Shown here piece by piece: positions 33,156 to 43,581 of a stretch of 64,000 nt of DNA (its first letter is position 1; every line of letters begins with the position of its first letter). The notes beneath the pieces are model-generated. The model was not told where the DNA came from, did not search any database, and saw only the letters and a list, made by a program, of their open reading frames with translations. Location of the stretch: contig JADJRH010000011.1 of assembly GCA_016712345.1 (NCBI GenBank), positions 1,116,001 through 1,180,000 on the forward strand, written 5' to 3'. The position numbers were made by a program, and so were the translations under genes. Source of the DNA: Polyangiaceae bacterium (GTDB lineage Bacteria; Myxococcota_A; Polyangia; Polyangiales; Polyangiaceae).

Positions 33156-35202
33156 TCAGTATAGATCGGCAGATACTTCAATTCCAGCGGTTTCCACGGT
33201 GCAGGCGCCCATCGCATCGTCGCATCCGCAGAGCGAATCTTCGGGCAACGCGACATTGGCTGTGTACATATCAAGTGGTTCGGCAACAATGCCGAACTTG
33301 GTGCAAAGGATCGCCGACTTTTCAACAGTGGCCGAGGCGCCGAAACTTGAAATCCCAGCGCGGGTTGCCTCGTCGACGAGTGTGCTCCTGACCGTCAACG
33401 CGCCGTCGGGCATTTTTTCGTTTACAACGCTGATGGCATCACCGCCAAAGCCCTCCACGCTTGGAAACACGTCGTGAACAAGGGAGTTTTCTACCGTCAG
33501 ATTGCCCTGGTATGAAACCGCTCCCACTTGAGAACATCCTTCAAGCAAAGAGGCTGACACTTTCAGGTCGGCCGGCACTTCATTGGGAAGCCTTATGACT
33601 GCCGCGCACGGCCCAAATCCCAACTCCAGCTGCACGTCTTTCACCACCGACGAGTCGAGCAGTCCAGAGCCGCGTCGGATGAGTAACCCACCTCCCCAGT
33701 TTTCAGTGAGTACACTGTACCGCATGGTGATCGTACCTGTGTCGGCCAAAACCGGCGCCCCGCGCGCGTGTGCCAAGTCTACCATGTTGTTGTACACAAG
33801 TGCGCCTTCAATTGTGGCCGTTGATTTGTACACCATGATCGCCACTTGCGGGGTTCCCGATATGGTGGAGCTTTTTAGAGTCAGCTCGGTGGGGTTGGAA
33901 TTGGAGCTGACAGCGCGAATGCCTGTGTACACAATTTGCGGATCACCGATGGAGAGCGTGTCTTTCACGGTAGAGTTGACAATGCTACCTTTAGACTGAA
34001 CAAGTTCGACCGCCGACGTGTGCGCTCGCTCCACAGTGCTTTGCGAAATGGTAAAGGTCGTTTGATAAAGCGCCACACCCACCCCAAATGAAGAGTCGTT
34101 TCCCGCGATGGGTAGAGTGTCACGAACGGCTGTGCGGCTCATGACGAGGGTGGTGTCCGCCGTGGAAATGGCCGCGTCGTTGCTCCGCTGGAGCAGGCAT
34201 GAGTCAATTGTGAGCGTGTTGACTCCCGGCCCCGATACGGTTTCAACGGCGCGCCCCGTGGTTCCGTTTGAGAGAGCCAAGTTGTCCGTCATCATGGATG
34301 TTTCCAAGACCACATCCGAACCCGACTGCACCAGGATACCGGCGCGATGTGTTCGCTCAAAAAGCGATCCTTTTCACGCGCAGGTCGGCGCCGTCGACGA
34401 CTATACCCACGGACACTGTGTCGCGTATGTGTACCTTTTCAAACAGCACGTTCGATCCGGCAATACCGGCCCCAATGCCATTACCTGTAACACCCAGGTT
34501 GTGAACCTCGGCATTGTCTGCAAGCACAACGATCGCCGGTGTGTTTGACCCTGCCACGCCTTCCACAGTTACCATGGAAGGACAGCGACCCCACAGCTTG
34601 ATTGGATCGTTCGGGGGGATGGTAAGGTTCTCTTGGTAGACTCCCGCCGCGACGGCCACAACCGCGCCGTCGGCTGCGGCATCCACGCCCGCTTGAATGG
34701 TCTTCCAAGGCTTATTTTGCGACCCGTCGCTGTCCTGCCCCTGGTAAGATCCGTCCACAAACTGAGTGTCGGATTCTACTGGAATTTCACCCCACGTCCC
34801 GTTGCCACACGGAGCCACCTCGTGGCATTGGGTTTCACCTGGGATTGCCATCCACCCGTCGGGACACTTGTCAGAAGGCAAGATCGGTTGACACCCTCCT
34901 TTTCCGTCGGCTTCAAAACCGTCGCCGCACTCATCCGGGGGTACTCCCGCCGCCTGGCAGGTGCCACTCTCCAGGGGCGCCTCTCCCGGGGGGCAGGGCA
35001 TGTCGAGAGGCAACCCCGGCGGTTGACACCGACCGTCGGCCAAAAGAGTTTCGTTGACTGCGCACTCAACGGTGGTGGTAGTTTCTGCGGAGCTGGAGCC
35101 GGTTGTTTCATCGGTATCGGCTGGATCGCAGCCGAATCCCGCCGTTGCAGCTGCAAGCAATGTTGAAAATGCTGCAAATCCAGGCCTACAAAAACCGCGC
35201 AT
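33156..35202 (-). pseudogene. beta-helix lipoprotein paralog, frameshifted
   Basis: Same architecture as the 31-33 kb gene: signal peptide (ATG 35202), Cys-rich CPPGEAP..CGDGF region, KPWKTIQAGVDAAADGAVVAVAAGVY, beta-helix, and a matching Cys-rich end (CGCDDAMGACTVETAGIEV). The frame is lost at about 34371-34374, an AAAA run in the coding sense. Removing one A joins DLRVK to GSLFERTHRAGILVQSG, which aligns with DLILRNSLVEKTGEIGVASRGG of the paralog. As given, the parts are 34357-35202 and 33156-34331. Either a real lesion or a homopolymer error. Confidence 0.8.
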
Positions 35203-35429
35203 TGTGTACCCTCGCTTCAGATCCGATCGTGTCGCCATTCACCCACCTCTGTTGCCGCGTAAATAGCAATGTGAGACGGCGCTTTAACAAAGAGCATGCC
35301 GGAGTTGCGAGCCCCTTAACCTTTTGCTGTCCTCACCGCGCTTGACGTTGGGGAGTTGGCGAGCGAACATTTCGAAAGGCTTTGTTGGGCGCTTGGGCGC
35401 CGCGACTTTTGGATCACGGAGCAAACCTC

Positions 35430-36737
35430 ATGAGTGGAATTGCGCGCTGTGCGGTGGTTGCGTTGGCTTGTGCAGCTGCCATTGCGGTTGGATGTGGCGA
35501 TACAGGGGGCACAGGCTCGGGCGGTTTTGGGGGGGCGGGCAACAGTGGGGGTAGTTCCACTTCGGGAATGGGGGCGACCGGCGGGACATCCAACGTGGGA
35601 GGATTGTTCGGCGGGGCCACCGGAACCGGTACCGGAACCGGCGGCATTCAAGAATGTGCGAGTGAAACCCAGCAAGGCACGTTTACCCCGGTGGACCTAG
35701 TCATCATGCTTGACCAGTCAGGTTCCATGGCGGGTGAGGTTGGTAATACAACAGTCTGGGCGCTCGTGACAGACGCTCTAAAAACGTTTGTGCAGGCGCC
35801 CGACGCCGCGGGGTTGAGCGTTGGTCTTCAGTATTTTCCACTTCCCGACGGTGCCTGTACAAGTTGCGCCGACTGTTTTCTACCCGACCTCCAAATTACA
35901 GATACGAGCACCAACACGTGCTGCTGCTCACCTCCCACGGGTCAGAGCTGCGCGCTGGCAGACGGCGCCGCATGCCCCGGCGGTGGAATCTGCTTTCAAG
36001 GACAATGTTATTCTGGCGGCGCCAATGCCACGTGCAACAAGGCAGAATACGCCGATTTGGAGGTTCCGGTTTCGGTTTTGCCGGGCAACGCTTCGGCGCT
36101 TGTCAACTCCCTTACCATGCACGCGCCCAAGGGTTTAACCCCCACCGCACCGGCATTGTCAGGTGCCATTGATGCCGCGATCGCGCGCGCTCAAGCCGCA
36201 CCGGACCACACGGTGGCCGTGGTGCTTGCGAGCGACGGTGTACCCACAGAATGTGCGCCCCAGGACATTTCTCAAATCAGCATGTTGGCGGCCACAGCGG
36301 CGGCGGGCAACCCAAAGGTGTTGACCTATGTGATTGGTATCGGTGACGTGGCAGCCCTCAACACCATTGCGCAGGCGGGTGGCACCACCAAGGCATTTTT
36401 GGTTTCTACAAATGGCAACGCCGGGCAGCAGTTCTTGGATGCCATGAAAAAGATCCAGGGCAGTTTGCTCGCGTGCGAGTTTGACATTCCCCAACCTTCC
36501 CAAGGGGAGTTGGACTACGAACTTGTAAACGTTCAAATCACACCTGAAGGCGGTGCGCCTGAAATTGTTCCTCAAGTGGCAAACGTGGGTGCCTGCGGAA
36601 GCGGAGCGGGATGGTATTACGACAATCCCGCCAGCCCGCAAAAGATCATTTTGTGCGATGCCACGTGCGAGCTTGTAAAGGCCAGCAACAAGGCCGGCAT
36701 TGACATTGTGTTTGGCTGTCAGACTATCGTCAAGTAA
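35430..36737 (+). CDS. VWA-domain lipoprotein
   Basis: 435 residues from ATG 35430. Lipobox IAVGC, then a Gly/Thr/Ser-rich linker of about 60 residues (GTGSGGFGGAGNSGG...). The von Willebrand A domain has the MIDAS motif DQSGSM in DLVIMLDQSGSMAGEVG and the later VVLASDGVPT segment. A Cys-rich insertion (about ten Cys, including NTCCCSPP) sits between the first and second halves of the domain. Likely a surface adhesion or metal-dependent binding protein, typical of Polyangia lipoproteins. Confidence 0.88.
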   Translation: MSGIARCAVVALACAAAIAVGCGDTGGTGSGGFGGAGNSGGSSTSGMGATGGTSNVGGLFGGATGTGTGTGGIQECASETQQGTFTPVDLVIMLDQSGSMAGEVGNTTVWALVTDALKTFVQAPDAAGLSVGLQYFPLPDGACTSCADCFLPDLQITDTSTNTCCCSPPTGQSCALADGAACPGGGICFQGQCYSGGANATCNKAEYADLEVPVSVLPGNASALVNSLTMHAPKGLTPTAPALSGAIDAAIARAQAAPDHTVAVVLASDGVPTECAPQDISQISMLAATAAAGNPKVLTYVIGIGDVAALNTIAQAGGTTKAFLVSTNGNAGQQFLDAMKKIQGSLLACEFDIPQPSQGELDYELVNVQITPEGGAPEIVPQVANVGACGSGAGWYYDNPASPQKIILCDATCELVKASNKAGIDIVFGCQTIVK

Positions 36738-36800
36738 AGGCGGCGGAGCCGCATGGCAAAGCCCCGGCATTTTGTTACTTCAAAACCGCCGCCGATTTTT

Positions 36801-37292
36801 CTACTCGGCGTGTTCTCGAAGAGCTGAAAGCAGCTCGCCCCACCACCTACCCATTGTACCAATAAACGCCGCGACTTCTTGGCCGTGGCGAACCGGGTGA
36901 TCGGCCCGCAGCTTTGAAAAGCCGCTGTGGGTGACGGTGACGAGTGTTCCACTTTGGGAAGGTTTAAAGTCTACTTCCACGAGGGTAGACTCACCCTCCG
37001 TAAAATTGGAAGCGCGCCAGGTGAAGGCGAGGCGCTGGGGAGGTTGCCAGTCGACCACCTTACCCACTTCAAAAACCGTTGTTTGACCCGCTTTTTCAAA
37101 CGATTCAAACAAACGTCCACCGACATTGGGCTCAAGATAAATGAGCCCCATCTTCGAGCCGGCGTTTCTGAATTTGGGCCCGCGGCGCCACCATTGGTCG
37201 ATCTCTTCTGTAAAAATGCGAAACGTTTCTTCAATTGGTACCCGAACAAGCACCGTGACACGCGCCCGATCACCTAAAAGTTCTTGATTCAT
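36801..37292 (-). CDS. SRPBCC / AHSA1-like protein
   Basis: 163 residues beginning MNQELLGDRARVTVLVRVPIEETFRIFTEEIDQWW and containing VGGRLFES..., TFTWRAS-like strands of the START/Bet v1 fold (AHSA1 subgroup). These bind hydrophobic ligands. Third gene of a minus-strand run with an ArsR regulator and a glyoxalase-like protein, an arrangement common for this family. Confidence 0.85.
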   Translation of the reverse strand: MNQELLGDRARVTVLVRVPIEETFRIFTEEIDQWWRRGPKFRNAGSKMGLIYLEPNVGGRLFESFEKAGQTTVFEVGKVVDWQPPQRLAFTWRASNFTEGESTLVEVDFKPSQSGTLVTVTHSGFSKLRADHPVRHGQEVAAFIGTMGRWWGELLSALREHAE

Positions 37293-37367
37293 GTTTCAGT
37301 TTTGTTGGGATATTGAGGCCCGGGAAAAAAGCGCCAGAGCGGCGAGACCGCAAAAGCTGTCCGCCCG

Positions 37368-37706
37368 TCATTGTCTTTTTTTGGTCTTTTTTTCTGCGTG
37401 ATTCTTGAATGACAGGAGTTGATCTTCCCAAAACGCTTCTACCTGCTCCAACCAATTGCGAACCGCTGTGACCGGTTCGCGCCGAAGGGCGAGCGACCTT
37501 CCCCTCGCGTCGTCGCTCACGTCTCGCACCTGAATGAACCCGGCTTCGCGAAGCACTTTCAGGTGTCTGCTCAGCGCGGGCCGAGGTATCCCCAAGGCAG
37601 CGGCTATTTGACTTGGGCGTTGCGGGCCCTCACCCAACATTTCAACAATGGTACGGCGCTGCTTGTCGGCGAGGGCGAAAAAGGTTTTGTCAATGTCAGG
37701 TTCCAT
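37368..37706 (-). CDS. ArsR-family transcriptional regulator
   Basis: 112 residues. Winged helix from about 8-80: FFALADKQRRTIVEMLGEGPQRPSQIAAALGIPRPALSRHLKVLREAGFIQVR. No Cys, so not a metal sensor of the classical kind. The C-terminal tail is Lys-rich. Sits 9 bp after the VOC gene and 75 bp before the SRPBCC gene on the same strand, so it probably controls this operon. Confidence 0.9.
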   Translation of the reverse strand: MEPDIDKTFFALADKQRRTIVEMLGEGPQRPSQIAAALGIPRPALSRHLKVLREAGFIQVRDVSDDARGRSLALRREPVTAVRNWLEQVEAFWEDQLLSFKNHAEKKTKKRQ

Positions 37707-37715
37707 AAAGGGCGC

Positions 37716-38159
37716 CTATCCACGAACGCGATGGCTGAACCAAAACACGTGCCCTTCAAGGTCTTGGGCTTGGTAAACGCGATCTGCCCAATAGTCGTCG
37801 CCGTAGTCGTGCGTGGTGGGCTCTTCAACAATTGTGGCCCCTTTTGCCCGGGCCCGTGCGCAATGTTCATCAACGTTTTCTACTTGAATGAGCAGCGCCT
37901 GGGTGTTGATGCCTCCTACGGATTGGGGGCTTCCGCACGGTAGAGGACGCTTTCTGTCCGAATGCCCGCCGGCGCTTCCTACCATGATGAGGCCATCACC
38001 ATAGACCAGTTCAGAATGTTCAATCCGTCCACCTTCTCCTTCTACTTTGAGGCGAACTTCAAAACCGAAAACATCACACAGCCAGTCAATCGCTTTGGCC
38101 GCATCGTTGTAAAAAAGACACGACGAGATGCGGGGCCAGCCTTTGGGAGCCTCTTTCAT
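37716..38159 (-). CDS. glyoxalase/VOC-superfamily protein
   Basis: 147 residues of the PhnB-like VOC fold: two beta-alpha-beta-beta-beta modules, SSCLFYNDAAKAIDWLCDVFGFEVRLKVEGEGGRIEHSELVYGDGLIMVG, and VENVDEHCARARAKGATIVEEP...VYQAQDLEGHVFWFSH. No active enzyme can be assigned. First gene of the VOC-ArsR-SRPBCC operon. Confidence 0.88.
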   Translation of the reverse strand: MKEAPKGWPRISSCLFYNDAAKAIDWLCDVFGFEVRLKVEGEGGRIEHSELVYGDGLIMVGSAGGHSDRKRPLPCGSPQSVGGINTQALLIQVENVDEHCARARAKGATIVEEPTTHDYGDDYWADRVYQAQDLEGHVFWFSHRVRG

Positions 38160-38312
38160 GATGTGGATCTCCGAGGGAAGTGGGAATTCAGGTGGTTTCG
38201 ATGCCGGATAATAGTTAGCATAATTTAAAACTATCTAGCAAGAACTTTTTTTCGCTGGACCTTGCGCAGTTTCCCCCTTGCAGGAACGTGGCTCAACCTA
38301 CATAAGGCTGGC

Positions 38313-39517
38313 ATGATGCGCGAGGCCAAACGATTTCTTGTCTTGACGTTGTGGTTGAGTTTCACCGGTTGTGAAGATCTGGAGGGTGTCCCAACCGGCA
38401 GCAGCGGCGAAACCACCGACGGCTCTCTGTCCACCACCGGTACAGGTGCAGCGGGGGGAACGAGCACCGCCGGTGGAAGTGCCGGTGCGGGCACGGCAGG
38501 TTCATCCACAGGTGGAGCCGGCGGATCGGCGGGGATGGGTGGAGTGGGTGGAATGGGTGGAATGGGTGGAATGGGTGGAATGGGCGGGATAGGTGGAATG
38601 GGTGGAATGGGTGGAATGGGCGGGACAGGTGGAATGGGCGGGACAGGTGGAATGGGCGGTGCCATGAACCTGACCGCCCAAATTGAAACACAAGATGTAA
38701 ACTTGGCCTGGATTGCACCCGGGACCGGTTCACCTTATACCGGGGTAAAACTTGTTCGCCGCCTGAACGCGCCGCCTGAATCGGCCGATGATCCCAATGC
38801 GGTGTTGGTCTACGAAGGGCCGGCTGTGTCGGCGTTGGATGATCTCGAAAACCTGCTCCCCGACACGGTGGATACCCCGCGAACCTACCATTACGCGGTG
38901 TACGGATGCGGCGTGGGAGGCTGCGACGTAAGCGGGGCTTTTGCTCAAGTAGCGCTCACACTTGTACAAGCGCTCCGCGGCGGTGGATATCATCTTTTTT
39001 GGCGCCATGCGGCCGCAACGGTATGTCTGGACAACCTGATGCTCGGAACGGCCCAAACCACTCAGGTGCCCGACTGGTGGAGGAGCTGCGATGCCAATTG
39101 CCCTCCCGCGGGCGCGGCAACCACACGCCAACTTGACAGTACAGGTGTGATGCAGGCAACCGCAATTGGAATGTCGCTTGACATGTTAAACATTCCGTTT
39201 GGTCAGGTTTTTCGAGCGAATATTGTCGCTGTTTTACAACAGCTGAGCTTTTTGACCTGGGGCCCGCGGTGGAGCAGCTTCCGAGCTTGACATATTATGT
39301 TTATGATGAAGCAAATCGCTGCGCTCTCACCTACGATTTGTTGGAAAGCGCCACCCCGGTAAACTCAAACACCGCCATGGTAAGTCATGCCGGGTTTGTA
39401 TGCCCTGTACTCGATCAACTCGCTTGGGGTGAAACCGCCATTTTTAAGCCCGACGGAGCGGGCTCCACAACGCTCGTTGGGCGGGTTTTGTGGGATGGTT
39501 GGATGAACCTACCGTGA
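38313..39517 (+). pseudogene. histidine-phosphatase-like lipoprotein, frameshifted
   Basis: Signal peptide with lipobox LSFTGC from ATG 38313, then a Gly/Met linker (GGMGGMGG...) and a domain with YHLFWRHAAATVCLDN, matching the RHG(A)-type entry of histidine phosphatases. The frame breaks in the T5 run 39208-39212. One extra T restores FSSEYCRCFTTAELFDLG, the family's SS.YCR...TA motif, and the tail with VSHAGFV (second His). As given, the parts are 38313-39290 and about 39269-39517. Probably one gene with an indel. Ends overlapping the next minus-strand gene by 9 bp. Confidence 0.75.
38530..38662 (+). repeat. GGTGGAATG minisatellite
   Basis: About 13 copies of a 9-bp GGTGGAATG-type unit with GGCGGGACA and GGCGGGATA variants, coding Gly-Gly-Met/Thr/Ile. 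Such coding repeats are prone to length change. Confidence 0.85.
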
Positions 39518-40369
39518 GCGTTTGGTTTTTTTGCGCGCTCGTCGCCCTGTCAAGGCGGCGAGCGCCGCAAGAGCCACCCCACCCATTCCCGACGCTGCGA
39601 TCCCGGTAGAACTGCACCCGGCGCATCCACCTTGCGAGGCCGCGGGTGCGTTGGCGGGTTGATCTGACATGGGGGCGGCGGTACCGGTGGCAACAGGTGA
39701 GGCGCCTGCGTTGGTATTGGGAGACGCCGCGCCCTTGGGCGAGAGACTTGTATCGCCGGTGGGAGGTAACTCATCCGCGAGGAAAGGTGCCGGTGCGGTG
39801 CGCTTTCCACTCGCGTCGACTCCACCTTCACCGCTTTCACCCGAGGCACCGCTGTAGAGCGTTTTGACAAGCGTTGCTTTGCACGCTCCCTGCGACACCT
39901 CAATCTGAAACACGTCCACCATTTTGGTAACGCGGCTCGTTGTGGGAACCTGGAAAACGCGGGGTACTTTTTGGATGCACACAAGCGCTTTGGACTTGAG
40001 AGCGGTGAGCGCTTCAGGGCCCTTGACTTGAACCGACACCAGGTCCGCCGAAGGGAGTGTGTACACCGTGGGCACGTAGCCCTGAAAGAAACCCATTTCC
40101 TGACCCTCGTTGACGACCGCAACCGAACTGCCGTCGGAGGTGGACATGGGCGAGGCGACAACCACGTTTCCGGCCGGGGCGCCGCTCACTTTGATTGAGT
40201 AGTGGACACGCGTTTGACCGTCGGGGGGCGGCACATCGGCGAGCGCCGCAGGGGCGTTCAAGATGAGTGCGGCGCTGAGGCATACCGTGCCGAGGGACGC
40301 GAAACGTACAACTCTCAAGAGGGAAGGTGAAGCCGACAATTGGAGGCTCGGAGCACTTGCCATTGCCAA
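39509..40369 (-). CDS. exported protein with MYXO-CTERM-like sorting tail
   Basis: 286 residues: signal peptide (LSAALILNAPAALA), a periplasmic domain of about 130 residues with HYSIKVSGAPAGNVVVASP, an Asp/Pro-rich linker, and a C-terminal GGCAGCSS followed by a hydrophobic segment (GMGGVALAALAAL) and a run of Arg/Lys. This Cys motif, membrane span and basic end is the MYXO-CTERM pattern used by Myxococcota for surface sorting. The substrate domain was not recognised. Confidence 0.8.
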   Translation of the reverse strand: MAMASAPSLQLSASPSLLRVVRFASLGTVCLSAALILNAPAALADVPPPDGQTRVHYSIKVSGAPAGNVVVASPMSTSDGSSVAVVNEGQEMGFFQGYVPTVYTLPSADLVSVQVKGPEALTALKSKALVCIQKVPRVFQVPTTSRVTKMVDVFQIEVSQGACKATLVKTLYSGASGESGEGGVDASGKRTAPAPFLADELPPTGDTSLSPKGAASPNTNAGASPVATGTAAPMSDQPANAPAASQGGCAGCSSTGIAASGMGGVALAALAALTGRRARKKTKRSR

Positions 40370-40496
40370 GACCTATCGGTTTGCGAACGAGCAATCAAGC
40401 GCGGCGATCAAGCGCCGGGGTGAAAAAAGAAAAAAGGATGCCACGGCTCCGAATTGGGTGGCCTTGGGGCGGTGCAAAATACGCTATGATGGTTGG

Positions 40497-41843
40497 ATGC
40501 AAACTTCCACTCTTCCCAATCTTCTTCTTGCCGTTGGTGCCGCTTCGCTGCTCGCTTTTTCCGCCGGTTGCGACGGTGGAGAAACCGGCCAAGGTGGCAG
40601 CGCCGGTTCCACTTCTACCGGGGGCGGCGGCTCGTCCACCACGTCCACATCGTCCAGCGGGGGCACCACCGACACCGGCGGAGGCGGCACCGGTGGTACA
40701 CCCATCCCGGTGGACTACGATTGTTCGCCGGCGGAAGGTGCCGTTCCAGCGCTTCAACTGACCGAGGTGGCGGGCGGTTTCGAAAGGCCGATTCTTGTCA
40801 AGTCGGCGCCGGGGGACAACGATCGTTTGTTTGTTGTGGAGCAGGTGGGCAAGATTTGGATTGTACAAAATGGTCAGGTATTGCCCGATCCGTTTTTGGA
40901 CATTCAAGCCGACGTTGCCAATCCCGACGCTCCAAACGGCTATCACCAGGAACAGGGCCTGTTGGGTTTGGCGTTTCACCCGGACTATGCAACGAACGGG
41001 CGCTTTTTTGTCCACTACAGTAACGGTCCGTTTTCAGATTCAAACCCCAAAGGCGACACCCGCATTGTGGAGTTCAAGCGTTCGGCCGACCCCAACAAGG
41101 CCGACGCCGCCCCGGTTCAAACCATTCTTACCGAGCCTCAACCGTATACAAATCACAATGGTGGATCCATTGAATTTAGCCCGAAAGACGGCTTTTTATA
41201 CATCGGTTTCGGTGACGGCGGAGCGGGCGGCGACCCGCTTGACAGCGGGCAAGACAAAAATTCTCGACTTGGAAAAATTCTCCGTCTGGATGTTGACTCA
41301 ATGTCCCCGTACGCCATCCCGCCCGGCAATATGGTAGGTGGCAACCCCGAAATTTGGGACATGGGTCTGCGCAATCCGTGGCGGTTCAGTTTTGATCTGT
41401 GCACCGGCGATTTGTACATTGGTGAAGTTGGTCAAGATGAGCTTGAAGAAATTGACGTGGAAAAGGCCGGCCAAGGAGGCAAAAACTATGGTTGGAACAC
41501 CATGGAAGGTACGCAGTGTTTTGAACCGTCGAATGGATGTGATCAAACCGGCCTGACATTGCCGGTCACGGAGTATAATCACTTGACGGGTAAATCCGTT
41601 ACGGGCGGGTATGTGTACCGTGGAAAAGACATTCCAGGGTTGCGCGGCACGTATTTTTACGCCGATTACGTGACCGACAAAATGTGGATGTTTAAGTGGG
41701 AAGGTCAGGCAACTGTGACGCCTGTGGACCTTACCAACCAACTGAGCGGAATTGCCGCCACTTCCTCGTTTGGTCAGGACAACTTTGGAAACGTTTATGT
41801 GGTGAGTATGTACGGTAACATCTACCGGATCGAGGCCCAGTAG
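40497..41843 (+). CDS. PQQ-type soluble sugar dehydrogenase, lipoprotein
   Basis: 448 residues from ATG 40497. Lipobox FSAGC and a Ser/Thr/Gly linker of about 45 residues. The catalytic domain is a beta-propeller of the YliI/glucose-sorbosone dehydrogenase family: FERPILVKSAPGDNDRLFVVEQVGKIWI, GLLGLAFHPDYATNGRFFVHYS, NHNGGSIEFSPKDGFLYIGFGDGG, DMGLRNPWRFSFD and ETGYVYRG-like end motifs. Family members oxidise aldose sugars with PQQ, with electrons passed to the membrane. No PQQ biosynthesis gene is nearby. Confidence 0.9.
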   Translation: MQTSTLPNLLLAVGAASLLAFSAGCDGGETGQGGSAGSTSTGGGGSSTTSTSSSGGTTDTGGGGTGGTPIPVDYDCSPAEGAVPALQLTEVAGGFERPILVKSAPGDNDRLFVVEQVGKIWIVQNGQVLPDPFLDIQADVANPDAPNGYHQEQGLLGLAFHPDYATNGRFFVHYSNGPFSDSNPKGDTRIVEFKRSADPNKADAAPVQTILTEPQPYTNHNGGSIEFSPKDGFLYIGFGDGGAGGDPLDSGQDKNSRLGKILRLDVDSMSPYAIPPGNMVGGNPEIWDMGLRNPWRFSFDLCTGDLYIGEVGQDELEEIDVEKAGQGGKNYGWNTMEGTQCFEPSNGCDQTGLTLPVTEYNHLTGKSVTGGYVYRGKDIPGLRGTYFYADYVTDKMWMFKWEGQATVTPVDLTNQLSGIAATSSFGQDNFGNVYVVSMYGNIYRIEAQ

Positions 41844-41866
41844 CAGCCAATCGGCCGAATGCGGCT

Positions 41867-43555
41867 CTACTTGGCCAACTTGACTATGAAAGCGCCTTGG
41901 TCGGCCTGAATTGTCCCGGTTCCGAGGTTGGCGCTTCCGTAGAAAGTCCCAACCAACACGGTAGAATCGTCGGGGCCACCCACGGCCATATCGCTGAAGT
42001 TGCCGTCCTCAAAGTCAAACGAGCGGCTCCAAAGATGGTTGCCTGTTTTGTCAAACTTGACAACAAACCCTGACGCCGTCATGGGTAGAGCGCCTCCGCC
42101 GAAGTTGGGTGTTCCACCGTATTGACCGGAAACAACGATGTTGTCGGCGCTGTCGACGCCGACCTTGTTAAACCCGGCATACCCATCCATTACAGGGAAT
42201 GCCTGCGACCACTGGTTGAAACTTGTAACCTGGTCATGCACCATGAAGGCAACGTAGTTGGATCCCGCAGTATAGTTGCCACTTTGGAATTGGATATACC
42301 CGCTAAACCCGCCAACGACGGTGGCTTCACCGAACTTGTCAACCCCAATGCCGGTGACGTCGGCGGTCAGCGGGTTGTTGGCGGCGAGCACTTTCCCTTC
42401 TGCCTGAGCGCCGCCGGGTGGCACGCGGGCGATGTAGGGTGCGAGCTGATTGGAGCTGTTGGAGATGTCGTTGGGCGACGATCCGGGGCCGCCGAGGTTG
42501 AGGTAAGCTCCCCTGAAGGTTCCAGCGAACACGGCGCTGTCGGAGGCGTCTACCGTCAGGCCGTTGATGTTTTCTTCGTAGTTGCTCTTTGTCATTTTCA
42601 CCCAGTCAACCTGACCCGATGCGCCTTTGAGTTTGACTAGGAAGAAACTGATGGGATCGGTGCCTCCTTGGAGAACGCCGCTGCCAAAGTCGATACCCAT
42701 GGCGCTGCCGGCTGCGTACACATCTCCCTGCGAGTTGATGGCCACGTGGCTTGTACTGGGAGGTGCAGCTCCAACGCCCGTTCCGGTGACCGCCCACGCG
42801 ATCTGCCCACTGGAGTTGAGTTTGGCAACGTATGCACCCGCGGCAATGGCGCCGTTTCCAAAGTCGGTGGAAGCCGACGTGCCGCCGCAGAAAACGGCGT
42901 TGCCCGATGCGTCGACGGAGATGTCGTTGATAGTTACCTCGGAGGGCGCGCCCAGAACGTACTTCCAAACAAAGTTACCGTCTTTGTCGTATTTGACAAC
43001 CGCTACGTCGGTGTTGCCCTGCGGCACAACGGGATCGCCATCCCCCACGTCAACGCCGGCCGATACGTACAGCCCGACGTACACATTTCCGCTTACGTCG
43101 ATGGCGACAGTTTCACCGTACACATCGCCGAGAATAGCCTTAACCCAAACCGAGCAGTCATACCCGCTGCAATCTTCGTCCGCCGGGTTGGCGCACGTTT
43201 CCGTGGAGGGTAGAACCTCACCTTCACACGGGCCCCACATACCTTCAGGTGAACAGGTAGAAACTCCACCGACGCATACGCCCACGTCTTTGGTGCCGGC
43301 CGGACCTGAATAGCAGGTTTGAGTATCAGGCGGCGTGCAGGGGCCGGACATGCCACCTGTTCCGCCCGTTCCACCCGTGTTTCCGCCCGTGGCTCCCGTG
43401 GCGCCGGAGCCGCCGGAACCGCCGGAACCGCCGCTTGCAAGGGGCTCTTCTCCCCCGAGTCCGGCAATGATCTGACATCCACCCGCGGTAAAAGCGGCCA
43501 AGAGGAGTGGGAAGGTCAGAAAGAGCGACGGCGAAAGCAAAGTTCGTTTTGCCAT
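41867..43555 (-). CDS. beta-propeller repeat lipoprotein (SBBP-like)
   Basis: 562 residues from ATG 43555. Lipobox TAGGC, then a Gly/Ser/Thr linker and a Cys-rich segment (CYSGPAGTKDVGVCVGGVSTC). The remainder is six to seven repeats of about 55 residues of the form DVSGNVYVGG..., AYVAKLNSSGQIAWA, GVDSADNIVVSGQYGG, typical of SBBP-type propellers. Likely surface-exposed; function unknown. Nothing catalytic is visible. 26 bp separate it from the next gene on the same strand. Confidence 0.85.
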   Translation of the reverse strand: MAKRTLLSPSLFLTFPLLLAAFTAGGCQIIAGLGGEEPLASGGSGGSGGSGATGATGGNTGGTGGTGGMSGPCTPPDTQTCYSGPAGTKDVGVCVGGVSTCSPEGMWGPCEGEVLPSTETCANPADEDCSGYDCSVWVKAILGDVYGETVAIDVSGNVYVGLYVSAGVDVGDGDPVVPQGNTDVAVVKYDKDGNFVWKYVLGAPSEVTINDISVDASGNAVFCGGTSASTDFGNGAIAAGAYVAKLNSSGQIAWAVTGTGVGAAPPSTSHVAINSQGDVYAAGSAMGIDFGSGVLQGGTDPISFFLVKLKGASGQVDWVKMTKSNYEENINGLTVDASDSAVFAGTFRGAYLNLGGPGSSPNDISNSSNQLAPYIARVPPGGAQAEGKVLAANNPLTADVTGIGVDKFGEATVVGGFSGYIQFQSGNYTAGSNYVAFMVHDQVTSFNQWSQAFPVMDGYAGFNKVGVDSADNIVVSGQYGGTPNFGGGALPMTASGFVVKFDKTGNHLWSRSFDFEDGNFSDMAVGGPDDSTVLVGTFYGSANLGTGTIQADQGAFIVKLAK

Positions 43556-43581
43556 GGTGGTCTCCGAAAAAAGCGCGTTCC

